Below, one piece after another: positions 42,234 through 51,787 of a stretch of DNA of 64,000 nt (position 1 is the first letter of the stretch; every line of letters begins with the position of its first letter). Origin of the DNA: Flammeovirga kamogawensis (lineage in GTDB: Bacteria; Bacteroidota; Bacteroidia; Cytophagales; Flammeovirgaceae); contig NZ_CP076129.1 in the NCBI RefSeq assembly GCF_018736065.1, positions 1,471,001 to 1,535,000 on the forward strand, given 5' to 3'. The notes under the pieces were generated by a model that had not been told where the DNA came from, made no database searches, and saw nothing but the letters and a program-made list of their open reading frames with translations. The translations under genes were made by a program, and so were the position numbers.

Positions 42234-43901
42234 ATGAGAAAATTTAATATATATATATCAACCATTTTGATGCTATTGGTTACTGCATCATCATGTAATA
42301 AATTCTTGGATATCGATCCAAAAGATTCACAAGATCAAGATTCATTTTTTAGAACTTCTACAGAGGCAAGACAAGCTTTGATTGGTACATATGAGTTACT
42401 AAGAAATGATAATTTAGATTGGCAAGCTATGCCAATGGCACTTACTGCAGATGTAATGTCTGATGATGTGTATACAGGCGGCTCTAATGCCACAGATATG
42501 CTAGGTTGGCAACAAATGGCAAGGTTTGATGCCAGAGCAATTGGAGACCAAGGTGCTAAAACTTGGAAAAAATGTTATGTTGGTATTCAAAGAGCTACTA
42601 CACTTTTAACAAGTTATGATCAAATAGATTTTAAGGCTAGTGAAGCTGAATTGAAAAGCAATATTGAAGGAGAAGCGTTATTTCTTAGAGGACACTACTA
42701 CTTTGAAGTATTACGCTATTTTGAAAATGTTCCAGTTGTTAGAACTACTTTAAATGGTAGTGATTGGGAAGCTGTAGAACAGTCTAACCCAGATGAGGCG
42801 TATGCTTACGCAGCCAAACAAATGATTGATGCTATACCATTAATGTCTGATCAACACCCCGAAAATGATTTAGGTAGATTGACTAAATGGGCAGCAAAAG
42901 CAGAATTGGTTAAAATGTTTATGTTTTATACGGGTGTATATCAAAAATCTGAAATGCCTGTAGAAGATAGTAATGCATTTACACAACAAGATGCTGTAAA
43001 TATGTTAGAAGAGATTATTACAAAATCTGGAAAAACATTATCTGCTAAATATGAGGACTTATTTAACCAGAATGGTAATTTTAATCAAGAAGTACTTTTT
43101 GAAATCTGTTTCGCCAATACAGGAACTGGTGATTGGTCGCATAATAAACTAGGTAACTACCAATGTACAATGGCAGGGCCAAGAGGCCATAATTCTACAA
43201 CTTTAGCACAAGGTTGGGGTTTTGGATCGCCTACTAGAGAACTTGAAAGTTTATTTGTTGAAGGAGACCTTCGAAAAGCATCAACAATTATTTATGCAAA
43301 GGAACTAGTAGATAAAGAGCAAGAAGATTATGAGGGAGATGATCCTTTTTCTCCTAATCTAGAATGGCATTATACTTATACGGGCATGTTTACTTACAAA
43401 TATACTACACATGCTTACCGTAGAACAGATGCAGGAACACCAGAATTAAATTACGACCAAAATTACCATTATATACGTTTAGCAGATGTTTATTTAATGG
43501 CTGCAGAACTTCATTTATCTACAGGTAACCAAGGTAAAGCAGATGATTATGTAAATAGAGTGAGAACTAGGGCAGGATTAACTCCTGTGTCTGGAGTTTC
43601 TTTAGATGATATTTTTATGGAAAGGAGACTTGAATTAGCAATGGAGGGACATCGTTATTTTGATGTATTGAGAAGAGGACTTTCTTATGCAAAACAAGAA
43701 CTTGATGTTAATGGGTATATTTTAACTCAACCAACAAACGAAGGTGATGAATACATGAAAAATGGACAAAATCTAACGGGCGATGTTGGAAACCCTATAG
43801 ACTTTGAAGTAAACTTTGATATTGGGAAAAGAGGGTTTCTTCCCATTCCACAAAGAGAACTTGATTTAAATGCCGGTTTTAAACAAAATACGGGTTATTA
43901 A
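42234..43901 (+). CDS. SusD/RagB-type glycan-binding lipoprotein (copy 1)
   Basis: Surface lipoprotein that caps the SusC barrel and captures glycans; 555 residues. The lipobox ends at Cys21 (VTASSC). The family pattern is clear: KFLDIDPKDSQDQDSFF after the lipid anchor, GEALFLRGHYYFEVLRYF (the TPR-like core, about 140-160), and the late block DIFMERRLELAMEGHRYFDVLRRG, then KRGFLPIPQRELDLN. Paralogous to the gene at 47431. A terminator follows 38 bases after the stop. Confidence 0.93.
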   Translation: MRKFNIYISTILMLLVTASSCNKFLDIDPKDSQDQDSFFRTSTEARQALIGTYELLRNDNLDWQAMPMALTADVMSDDVYTGGSNATDMLGWQQMARFDARAIGDQGAKTWKKCYVGIQRATTLLTSYDQIDFKASEAELKSNIEGEALFLRGHYYFEVLRYFENVPVVRTTLNGSDWEAVEQSNPDEAYAYAAKQMIDAIPLMSDQHPENDLGRLTKWAAKAELVKMFMFYTGVYQKSEMPVEDSNAFTQQDAVNMLEEIITKSGKTLSAKYEDLFNQNGNFNQEVLFEICFANTGTGDWSHNKLGNYQCTMAGPRGHNSTTLAQGWGFGSPTRELESLFVEGDLRKASTIIYAKELVDKEQEDYEGDDPFSPNLEWHYTYTGMFTYKYTTHAYRRTDAGTPELNYDQNYHYIRLADVYLMAAELHLSTGNQGKADDYVNRVRTRAGLTPVSGVSLDDIFMERRLELAMEGHRYFDVLRRGLSYAKQELDVNGYILTQPTNEGDEYMKNGQNLTGDVGNPIDFEVNFDIGKRGFLPIPQRELDLNAGFKQNTGY

Positions 43902-43939
43902 AGCGATTAAACTTGATATAAATAATTAGACAAATAGTA

Positions 43940-43976
43940 AAGAAGTGAATACCATTGGTATTTGCTTCTTTTTTTT
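43940..43976 (+). terminator. Intrinsic terminator of the first SusC/D operon
   Basis: A fourteen-pair stem (two wobble pairs) from 43940-43953 to 43957-43970 with a three-base loop, continuing into a T run to 43976. Confidence 0.8.
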
Positions 43977-44179
43977 GTGCATTATGTTTTTAAGGAATGT
44001 ATAAATTAATATCTATTAAAATCTTTCGAATCTATTCTAAACGTTGTTAAATAATAGTTTTTGTTTAATGATTATAATCGTGTATTCAGTGTTATAATTT
44101 TTATTCTTAGTATTAGAAACCAATAGGTTACATTGTTATTGTTAAGTGATAACATAAAAAATGCCTCAAAATATGGAAG

Positions 44180-44211
44180 TTGTTTTTTTACACTTAATAA
44201 ATGTAACATTG
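44180..44211 (+). promoter_or_regulatory. Promoter of second SusC gene
   Basis: TTG (44180-44182), 21 bases, then TAACATTG (44204-44211). The flanking block GTTGTnnTTTTACACTTA (44179-44196) and the seven-base gap to the -7 element equal those before copy 1. The distance to the start codon differs by only three bases. Confidence 0.55.
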
Positions 44212-44301
44212 TATCACAATCTGTAGTAGACGTCTTTATTTTGCAGCAAACTTATATATAGATTGTTTTAATATACTATCAACTTCTAAACCTAATATGG
44301 A

Positions 44302-47300
44302 ATGAAATCTTTACGGTTTTTTAAAAATCTATTATTATCAATTTTAATAATCTTTACTGTCTCTTTAAATATTCAAGCCCAAGGGCGGAAAATATCAGGA
44401 AAAGTTATTGATCAAAATGGAAGTATGTCACTTCCCGGTGTAAATGTTGCCATTAAAGGCACAACTATTGGAACTATAACAAACTTTGATGGAGAATTTT
44501 CTATTGAAGTAGGTGATGGACCTCAATTTTTAACTTTTTCTTTTATTGGTTATTTACCTCAAGAGATAGATGTAACTTCTATTAGTAATGTAAATGTATC
44601 TTTGATAGAAGATGTTGAGCAACTTGAAGAAGTTGTAGTTGTAGGTTATGGAGTTCAAAAGAAAAGCGTTGTTACAGGAGCTATTGCTGGAGTAAAAGCA
44701 GATGAAATTACAGAAACTCCTGTAAGTAGTGCAGCCCAAGCCTTACAAGGACGAACCCCGGGTGTTATGGTAAATAGTGTTTCTGGCCAACCTGGAGCAG
44801 GTGTAGATATTAGAGTTCGTGGTACGGGATCTAATGGGAGTAACTCTCCTTTATTTGTGGTTGATGGAATGCAAATGGATAATATTGATTTTCTTAACCC
44901 AAATGATATTGCATCAATGGAGGTGCTTAAAGATGCTGCATCTTCTGCAATTTATGGTTCTCGTGGAGCAAATGGTGTAATTATGATTACCACTAAAAAA
45001 GGTAAATCTGGAGAGTCAACAATTACTTATGATGGCTATTATGGTATTCAGCATGCTTCAAATACATCAGATGTATTAAATGCATCTCAATACATGTCGT
45101 TACATAACCAAGGAGCAGTAAATGCAGGAAGGTCGCCAATTTATTCTGAAAGTGATATTGCAAACCCTTCAGTGGATACGAATTGGCAGAATGAAATGTT
45201 TGAAACAGCTCCAATCCAAAGTCATAGTATATCTTCTTCAGGAGGATCTGAAAATTCTACATATTTAGCAAGTATGAGTTACTTTGGGCAAGAAGGTATT
45301 GTGGCACCCGAAAAATCACAATTTGATAGATATACTTTCAGGTTAAATTCAACGCATAAAATATCGAATACTTTAAATGCAGGTGTAAATGTAACTTATG
45401 TTCGTGAAGAGAAAAGTGGTATTCATGAGCAAGATCAATTTGGTTCTGTATTACAAAATGGACTTTTACATGATCCGTTAACACCAGTTTATGAGACAGA
45501 TCCTCAAAAAATAGAAGTTTATGACGGGATGTCTCCTTCACCTGTAAAAGGAAGTAATGGACAATATTATGGTATTTCGGATCAGGCGTTAAGAGAAATT
45601 GTAAATCCTCTTGCTCAAATTGAAACCACAAATGAGGAAAATTTATCAAATAAATTTATTGGAAATGTATTCTTAGAATATAAACCAATGAATGTAGAAG
45701 GATTAAGGTTTAAAACTGATTTTGGTATTGAATCTGGTTCTTGGGCCAATCGAAATTATTCGCCAGAGGCATATTATAACCCTGTAAATATGGTTACAAC
45801 AAGTTCTGTAAACCAGTCTCAAGGTCAATACGATACTTGGCAATGGGAAAACATTGTAACTTATGACAAGACTTTTAATGATGTTCATAAATTTTCTGCT
45901 CTTGGCGGAATGACAATGCGTCAAAGTTCTGGAACAGATGTTTATGGATCTGCTTCTAATATGCAATTACCTGGTTGGGAATACGGTTATGTAGGTAATG
46001 GTTCTGAGGCTGATCAAAAGTCAGATGGCGGAATGTATGACCATAGGTTACTATCTTATTTTGGTAGAGTAGGTTATGATTATGATGAAAAGTATTTATT
46101 CAGTGCCACTATCCGTTATGATGGTTCATCTAATTTTGGTCCTAATTATCAATATGGATTCTTTCCTTCTTTGCAAGCAGGTTGGGTAGTTACAAATGAA
46201 GACTTTTTGAAGTATAATGAAACTATAAACTTCTTAAAACTAAGAGCTTCTTGGGGTAAAGTTGGTAACGAAAATATCCCTCCATTTGGTTATATGTCAA
46301 CTTTTGGTCAAACAGCTTCTTACCCTTTAGGGTATGATGGAGTTCCAGTACCAGGTTATGGTCTTACAAGAATGGAGAACCCAGATTTAAAATGGGAGGC
46401 AGCCCAAGAATTTAACTTTGGTGTAGACGCAGGCTTTTTTGATGATGCACTATTAGCAACAATGGATGTTTATTCTAGAGAACGTCAGGATCTATTAGGC
46501 ACAAAACCGGTACCGGGTTATACAGGTTTAGATAACCCAATTACAAATTTGGGAACAGTGCAAAACAAAGGTGTTGAATTAGCTTTAACTTATCAGAATA
46601 ATAAGAATCCTTTTAAGTACTCAGTAACTGCAAATGCTTCTTATAATGATAATACAGTAACTGAAGTAAATAATACTGATGGTAAAATTTATGGAGGTGG
46701 TTTGCATGGAATGTCAGGAAATATGATGATGGAAGAAGGGCATTCACTTCCTTATTTCTATGGTTACAAAACAGACGGAGTTTTCCAAACTGAAGCAGAA
46801 GCACAACAATACAACGAAATGTACGGAATGAATGCAGTTGCCGGAGATATTCGTTACACAGATACCAATGGTGATGGTGTAATTGATGAAAATGATAGAA
46901 CTGATATTGGGTCTCCTGTTCATGATTGGACTTATGGTTTAACCATTAAATTTGATTATAAAGGATTCGATTTTTCAATGTTCTGGCAAGGTCAAGCAGG
47001 TGCAGAAAGAATAAATGCAACAACAAGAGTAGATTTGATTGAAAGTCAAAACTATACAACAAGATATATGGATAGTTGGACCCCAGAAAATGGGTCTAAC
47101 ACAATGCCTAGATTTACACACGATGACACCAATAATAATTACAGTTGGATGAATGATATGGTGCACATAGAAAATGCATCGTATATAAGATTACAGAACG
47201 TACAAGTAGGATATACTTTACCTCAATCTGTTTCTAAAAAAGCAGGTATGTCTAGATGTAGAATTTATTTATCAGGAAATAACCTTTATACATTTACTAA

Positions 47301-47418
47301 TTATTCTGGAATGGACCCTGCAGCAGGTAATACTAATGATGTGATGAATTCTGGATTTGATATGGGATCTTATCCCACAGCAGCATCGTACTTAATTGGT
47401 CTTAACGTTACATTCTAA
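44302..47418 (+). CDS. SusC/RagA-type TonB-linked outer-membrane transporter (copy 2)
   Basis: Second copy of the oligosaccharide importer, 1038 residues. Signal peptide about 1-28 (NIQAQ). The regulatory-like domain (about 30-110), the linker QLEEVVVVGYGVQKK, the plug with VDGMQMDNIDFLNPNDI and the barrel ending LNVTF are all intact. Differences from copy 1 cluster in loops, for example YETDPQKIEVYDGMSPSPVK in place of a longer copy-1 segment near residues 395-420, which suggests a shifted ligand preference. Its own SusD follows 12 bases downstream. Confidence 0.93.
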   Translation: MKSLRFFKNLLLSILIIFTVSLNIQAQGRKISGKVIDQNGSMSLPGVNVAIKGTTIGTITNFDGEFSIEVGDGPQFLTFSFIGYLPQEIDVTSISNVNVSLIEDVEQLEEVVVVGYGVQKKSVVTGAIAGVKADEITETPVSSAAQALQGRTPGVMVNSVSGQPGAGVDIRVRGTGSNGSNSPLFVVDGMQMDNIDFLNPNDIASMEVLKDAASSAIYGSRGANGVIMITTKKGKSGESTITYDGYYGIQHASNTSDVLNASQYMSLHNQGAVNAGRSPIYSESDIANPSVDTNWQNEMFETAPIQSHSISSSGGSENSTYLASMSYFGQEGIVAPEKSQFDRYTFRLNSTHKISNTLNAGVNVTYVREEKSGIHEQDQFGSVLQNGLLHDPLTPVYETDPQKIEVYDGMSPSPVKGSNGQYYGISDQALREIVNPLAQIETTNEENLSNKFIGNVFLEYKPMNVEGLRFKTDFGIESGSWANRNYSPEAYYNPVNMVTTSSVNQSQGQYDTWQWENIVTYDKTFNDVHKFSALGGMTMRQSSGTDVYGSASNMQLPGWEYGYVGNGSEADQKSDGGMYDHRLLSYFGRVGYDYDEKYLFSATIRYDGSSNFGPNYQYGFFPSLQAGWVVTNEDFLKYNETINFLKLRASWGKVGNENIPPFGYMSTFGQTASYPLGYDGVPVPGYGLTRMENPDLKWEAAQEFNFGVDAGFFDDALLATMDVYSRERQDLLGTKPVPGYTGLDNPITNLGTVQNKGVELALTYQNNKNPFKYSVTANASYNDNTVTEVNNTDGKIYGGGLHGMSGNMMMEEGHSLPYFYGYKTDGVFQTEAEAQQYNEMYGMNAVAGDIRYTDTNGDGVIDENDRTDIGSPVHDWTYGLTIKFDYKGFDFSMFWQGQAGAERINATTRVDLIESQNYTTRYMDSWTPENGSNTMPRFTHDDTNNNYSWMNDMVHIENASYIRLQNVQVGYTLPQSVSKKAGMSRCRIYLSGNNLYTFTNYSGMDPAAGNTNDVMNSGFDMGSYPTAASYLIGLNVTF

Positions 47419-47430
47419 TCAAATACTTCA

Positions 47431-49071
47431 ATGAAATTTCAAAATATATTTTTAGCGACTTTAATTATTGGTCTCTTTGGAACATCATGTTCAAAATTTT
47501 TAGAGATCACGCCAAAAGATTCTCAAAGTGAAGATGAGTTTTTTAAGACATCTGTTGAAGCAAAACAAGCTTTAGTGGGTATATATGAAATCCTTCGAAA
47601 TGATAATTTTGAATGGCAAGCAATTCCAATAGCTATGACTGCCGATATATTATCTGATGATATGTATACTGGTGGAGCCAACTCTACTGATATGATTGAT
47701 TGGCAAAATATGGCACGTTTTAAAGCAACTGCAGTAAGTAATGTAGGTGCAAAAATGTGGGATAAGAACTATGTTGGTATCCAAAGGGCAAATACTCTTT
47801 TAAGTAGTTATGATCAAATTGTTTTTAAAGAGAATGAAAAAGAGGATAAAAATAATTTTAAAGGAGAAGCAATGTTCCTAAGAGCACATTATTATTTTGA
47901 GCTTCTTCGTTACTATGAAAATGTTCCTTTAATTTTAGAAACTCTTACGGGAGATACTTGGGAGTCGGTACAGCAATCTTCACCAGATGAAGTGTATGCT
48001 CAAGTTGCAAAGGATATGATCGAGGCTATTGATTTAATGGCAGTAGAAATACCAGAGCAAGACGCGGGCAGATTAAATAAATATGCTGCTATGTCTGAAT
48101 TAGCAAAAGTATATATGTTTTATACTGGAGTATACAATAAATCAGCCTTGCCTATTGCAGGGGGTGGAGAGTTTTCAAAATCAGAGGTGATTACGATGCT
48201 AGAAGATGTTATTCAAAATTCTGGAGCAACTTTAGTAGCAGATTATGCAGATTTATTTAATAGCAAAGGTGATTTTAACTCCGAAGTACTTTTTGAAATT
48301 TGTTTTACAAATACTGGAGGTTACGATTGGTCGCATAATAAATTAGGCAATTACCAATGTATTATGGCCGGACCAAGAAATTTTGGGAATGATTTATTAG
48401 CATCAGGATGGGGATTTGGAGCTCCATCAAGAGAATTAGAAAACTTATATTCTGTAAATGATACACGTAAGGCTTCAACAATTTTATATGCCAAAGATTT
48501 AATTGATAATCAGGAAGAAATTGGTAATACCCTAGAGTTGCATTATAATTATACAGGAATGTTTGGTTTTAAATATACTACACATGCAGGGCGCAAATCT
48601 TCAACTGGTTCTCCAGAGGTAAATTATAATCAGAATTATCATTACATTAGATTAGCAGATGTATTATTGATGGCTGCAGAATTAAACTTAGATGGAGGAA
48701 ATGGTAAATCACAACAATATCTTGATCAAGTTAGGTTAAGAGCAGGTTTACAATCAGTGCCTGCAACACTAGACAATATCTATAAAGAGAGACGTTTAGA
48801 ATTAGCCTTTGAGGGACATAGATATTGGGATCTTATGAGAAGAGGACTTGATTATACTGCTAAAGAATTGAATATAGAGAACTATGTTTTAACTCTTCCT
48901 ACTGATTCTGATTTAAAATACATTAATAGTAAAGGACAGAATATTACCGGGGATTATGGAACGGTAGAAAGTTATTTAGTAAATTTTGATAAAAATAAGA
49001 GAGGTTTCTTACCTATTCCTCAGCAGGAATTAGACTTGAATGCATCTTTTAAGCAGAATGTAGGTTATTAG
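47431..49071 (+). CDS. SusD/RagB-type glycan-binding lipoprotein (copy 2)
   Basis: Lipoprotein partner of the second SusC, 546 residues. The lipobox ends at Cys20 (FGTSC). The start KFLEITPKDSQSEDEFF, the core GEAMFLRAHYYFELLRYY and the late block YKERRLELAFEGHRYWDLMRRG are the family landmarks, and RGFLPIPQQELDLN closes the protein. It is paralogous to the gene at 42234 over the whole length. A terminator follows. Confidence 0.93.
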   Translation: MKFQNIFLATLIIGLFGTSCSKFLEITPKDSQSEDEFFKTSVEAKQALVGIYEILRNDNFEWQAIPIAMTADILSDDMYTGGANSTDMIDWQNMARFKATAVSNVGAKMWDKNYVGIQRANTLLSSYDQIVFKENEKEDKNNFKGEAMFLRAHYYFELLRYYENVPLILETLTGDTWESVQQSSPDEVYAQVAKDMIEAIDLMAVEIPEQDAGRLNKYAAMSELAKVYMFYTGVYNKSALPIAGGGEFSKSEVITMLEDVIQNSGATLVADYADLFNSKGDFNSEVLFEICFTNTGGYDWSHNKLGNYQCIMAGPRNFGNDLLASGWGFGAPSRELENLYSVNDTRKASTILYAKDLIDNQEEIGNTLELHYNYTGMFGFKYTTHAGRKSSTGSPEVNYNQNYHYIRLADVLLMAAELNLDGGNGKSQQYLDQVRLRAGLQSVPATLDNIYKERRLELAFEGHRYWDLMRRGLDYTAKELNIENYVLTLPTDSDLKYINSKGQNITGDYGTVESYLVNFDKNKRGFLPIPQQELDLNASFKQNVGY

Positions 49072-49094
49072 AAATAATATAAACCTGATATAAG

Positions 49095-49133
49095 AAAGAG
49101 ATTGTCGATTACGTATTGGCAATCTCTTTTTTT
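49095..49133 (+). terminator. Intrinsic terminator of the second SusC/D operon
   Basis: A ten-pair stem, AAAGAGATTG (49095-49104) with CAATCTCTTT (49120-49129), and a T run to 49133. Confidence 0.8.
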
Positions 49134-49266
49134 ATTAAAAATTGATTGATAAAATGAATAACATTTATTTAAGATAAAAAGACTATATTTTTTTGTCATA
49201 CTTCAATTTCAGTTGTCTTTAGTCTGTAAAAGGAAGGACAATAATTAAAAAGCATATTTAAAAACC

Positions 49267-49404
49267 ATGAAATCATTTTTCTTATTATTATTTGCAATAT
49301 TTATTATGAGTGTAGCAATAAAAATTGATGAGAAATCAAATAAATCATATAAATCTGTTGAATTGACTATTTCAGAGGAAGGGTCTTCATTATTAATAGA
49401 TTGA
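49267..49404 (+). CDS. Small secreted or membrane peptide, 45 residues
   Basis: An intact frame from ATG (49267) to TGA (49402-49404). The first 20 residues (MKSFFLLLFAIFIMSVAIKI) are a basic-then-hydrophobic segment, like a signal peptide or a single membrane anchor. The remaining 25 are polar and charged (DEKSNKSYKSVELTISEEGS). A plus-strand terminator lies 210 bases downstream. Too small for family recognition; function unknown. Confidence 0.45.
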   Translation: MKSFFLLLFAIFIMSVAIKIDEKSNKSYKSVELTISEEGSSLLID

Positions 49405-49613
49405 GTATTGATTGGAATAGTTTCGGGTTTTAGTCCTTTTTAAAATTCTGATATTAAGACAAGTAACAATGTGTTAAATAGTTTCAAATATTTTTAACAC
49501 AACAGATATAAAATAAGTCGTAGTATTGCATTAGTAACATTGTTACTTAAAAAGTTAGTAATAAAAATTAGTGTAGACGACCTAAAAAAATTAATTAGTT
49601 AAGCTATAAGTTG

Positions 49614-49646
49614 AAAAGGCTTCACATTCTATGTGAAGTCTTTTTT
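49614..49646. terminator. Terminator between small peptide gene and acetoacetyl-CoA synthetase
   Basis: A stem of CTTCACA (49620-49626) with TGTGAAG (49632-49638), extended by wobble and AT pairs, is followed by six T residues on the plus strand and four on the minus strand. It probably serves both converging transcripts. Confidence 0.65.
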
Positions 49647-49678
49647 AGTTTCAACTTATCTGTATTTGTACTGCTAAA

Positions 49679-51631
49679 TTATTGCTCAGTTTGTAATTCT
49701 TTGATATTTTTAAAAAGGTGGAGTGCTTCTGGGTTTTGTAATGCCGCAGTGTTTTTTACTTCAATTCCATGAACTACATTTCGAACTGCTAACTCGACAA
49801 TCTTACCACTTCTTGTTTTAGGAATATCTTTTACCTGAATAATTTTGGCTGGAACATGTCGAGGTGTAGCATTTTTTCTAATGATATTTTTTATATCATG
49901 AATTATATCTGTAGTTAATTTTATATTATCCTTTAGAATAACAAAGAGAATAACTCGGCAATCGTCTTTCCAAACTTGTCCAATAGCGATACACTCTTGT
50001 ACTTCATCTATTTTAACGGCTTGTCTGTAAATTTCAGCTGTTCCAATTCTTACTCCTCCAGGATTTAATACTGCATCGGAACGGCCATGGATTATCAAAC
50101 CGTTTTGAGGTGTTATTTCCGCAAAATCTCCTTGTGCCCAAATATTATCAAAATGCTTATAGTAGGCATTAAAATAGCGTTCATTATTACTATCGTTCCA
50201 AAAACCAATTGGCATAGATGGAAATGCTTTTCTGCAGATAAGTTCTCCTTTTCCTTTTGGAAGTGAGTTACCTTCTTCATCTACAATATCAAGATCAAAG
50301 GCTAACCCTTTACATTGTAATTCTCCTGCATAAACGGGAAGTGTTGGGTTGCCCGAAACAAATGCACCAATAAGATCTGTTCCTCCAGAAATTGATGATA
50401 ACAGAACATCACTTTTAAAAGAAGAGTAGACATAAGTAAAATGCTCTGCTGCTAGAGGAGAACCTGTAGACAAAATGGTTTTTAAGGAGCTTAATTGATG
50501 TGTTTCTTTAGGTATAACATCTAATTTTGATAATGCACCTATGAACTTAGCACTTACTCCAAAAATCGAAATATTTTCTTCATCTATTAGATCAATTAAA
50601 TAGTTATGATTTGGGTAAAATGGACTACCATCTAAAAGTACTAAAGTTGCTCCACAAGCAAGACCACTTACTAACCAATTCCACATCATCCACCCGCATG
50701 TAGAATAATAAAAGAAAATATCTTTTTCTGAAATATTTGTATGGAGTAAATGTTCTTTCTGATGTTCTAACAATACTCCTCCAACTTTATGAATAATACA
50801 CTTTGGCTTTCCTGTAGTACCAGAAGAATACATTATAAATAAAGGTGCATTAAAAGGTAATTGTTCAAAGGTGATCTCTGATGCATTATTATTAATATAG
50901 TTTTCCCATTTAACTACTTTATCAATATCTGTTGGAGTAGAATCATCAGTAAAAAAATCAAAAACAATAATTTTTTCTATACTAGTAATACTTTCTGAAA
51001 GTGATTTTAATTGCGTATAGCAACTATGAATTTTCCCATTGTAAGAATAAGCATTTGCAGCAATAAGAAATTTTGGTTCAACTTGTCCAAACCTATCTAA
51101 CACTCCTTGAAACCCAAAATCTGGACTGCAAGATGTCCATACAGCACCAATAGAAGTTACAGCAAGCATACCTATAACTGCTTCTATACAATTGGGAATA
51201 TACCCAGCAACTCTATCCCCTTTTTGTAAGCCATCTTTTCTTAATTGAAAAGCTAGTTTACTTACTAAATCATAAAGTTCTTTATACGATAATTGCTTTC
51301 TGCCACCACCTTCCATTCGTCCAATAAGTGCAATATGGTCGTCCCTTCTTCTAAGAAGGTTTTCAGCATAATTTAAAGTGGCTTTAGGGAAAAATTCAGC
51401 ATTATAAATAAAATCATTTTCTATATAGAAAGGAGGCTCCCCCTTTGTTCCAATAATAGATGAAAAATCCCAAAGAGCAGACCAAAATTCGTTTAAATTA
51501 TTGCAACTAAAACGATGTAAATTGGCATAATCGTACTCTTCTTTTTTAAAAACTTTTTTAGCAAACTGAAAAATGTTAGTTGAGGCTATAAACTCTCTCG
51601 ATGGAGTCCATAGTGGTTTAATAGTGTTCAT
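49679..51631 (-). CDS. aacS: Acetoacetyl-CoA synthetase
   Basis: Cytoplasmic ATP-dependent ligase joining acetoacetate to CoA; 650 residues, the usual size. The N-terminus LWTPSREFIASTNIFQFAK and the block NAEFFPKATLNYAENLL are typical of this subgroup. The adenylation P-loop IMYSSGTTGKPKCIIHK lies at 266-282, GWMMWNWLVSGLA follows, and the C-terminal lysine motif PKTRSGKIVE is near residue 612. The gene appears to be single. Its start lies about 83 bases from the terminator of the next minus gene. Other acyl-CoA ligases are less likely because of the N-terminal signature. Confidence 0.92.
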   Translation of the reverse strand: MNTIKPLWTPSREFIASTNIFQFAKKVFKKEEYDYANLHRFSCNNLNEFWSALWDFSSIIGTKGEPPFYIENDFIYNAEFFPKATLNYAENLLRRRDDHIALIGRMEGGGRKQLSYKELYDLVSKLAFQLRKDGLQKGDRVAGYIPNCIEAVIGMLAVTSIGAVWTSCSPDFGFQGVLDRFGQVEPKFLIAANAYSYNGKIHSCYTQLKSLSESITSIEKIIVFDFFTDDSTPTDIDKVVKWENYINNNASEITFEQLPFNAPLFIMYSSGTTGKPKCIIHKVGGVLLEHQKEHLLHTNISEKDIFFYYSTCGWMMWNWLVSGLACGATLVLLDGSPFYPNHNYLIDLIDEENISIFGVSAKFIGALSKLDVIPKETHQLSSLKTILSTGSPLAAEHFTYVYSSFKSDVLLSSISGGTDLIGAFVSGNPTLPVYAGELQCKGLAFDLDIVDEEGNSLPKGKGELICRKAFPSMPIGFWNDSNNERYFNAYYKHFDNIWAQGDFAEITPQNGLIIHGRSDAVLNPGGVRIGTAEIYRQAVKIDEVQECIAIGQVWKDDCRVILFVILKDNIKLTTDIIHDIKNIIRKNATPRHVPAKIIQVKDIPKTRSGKIVELAVRNVVHGIEVKNTAALQNPEALHLFKNIKELQTEQ

Positions 51632-51713
51632 GTGTTTATTGTGTATGTGGTGTTGTTTCGATAGTCAAGATAGTAATCATTTTGATAAGATTGAAGGGCT
51701 TGTAGAACAACAT

Positions 51714-51748
51714 AAAAAAATCCTCTTAATCATTAAGACCAAGAGGAT
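51714..51748 (-). terminator. Intrinsic terminator of the DUF975-like gene
   Basis: On the minus strand ATCCTCTT (51748-51741) pairs with AAGAGGAT (51727-51720), followed immediately by seven T residues. The hairpin lies 40 bases after the stop of the gene at 51788. Confidence 0.75.
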
Positions 51749-51787
51749 AATTTTTTTGTATCAAAACGTGTTTTTTAATACAATTTA

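Larger units (their letters stand above)
43902..44301 (+). other. 400-base gap between the SusC/D copies
   Basis: No gene. It contains the terminator of copy 1 (43940-43976), an inverted repeat TGTTAT/ATAACA (44134-44154) and the promoter of copy 2 (44180-44211). Confidence 0.5.
39072..49071 (+). repeat. Tandem duplication of a SusC/SusD gene pair
   Basis: The pair 39072-43901 and the pair 44302-49071 are paralogous along their whole length, in the same order, with the same intergenic distance (12 bases between SusC and SusD in both). The SusC C-terminal halves share many uninterrupted blocks, for example around DENDRTDIGSPVH and SWTPENGSNTMPRFTHDD. The upstream promoter block is also shared. 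A terminator separates the copies. Confidence 0.8.

Noticed and set aside
44554..47166. Several minus-strand frames of 60-100 codons inside the second SusC gene
   Set aside because: Their residue content (His, Leu and Ser runs) is typical of antisense shadows of a real gene in the other strand.
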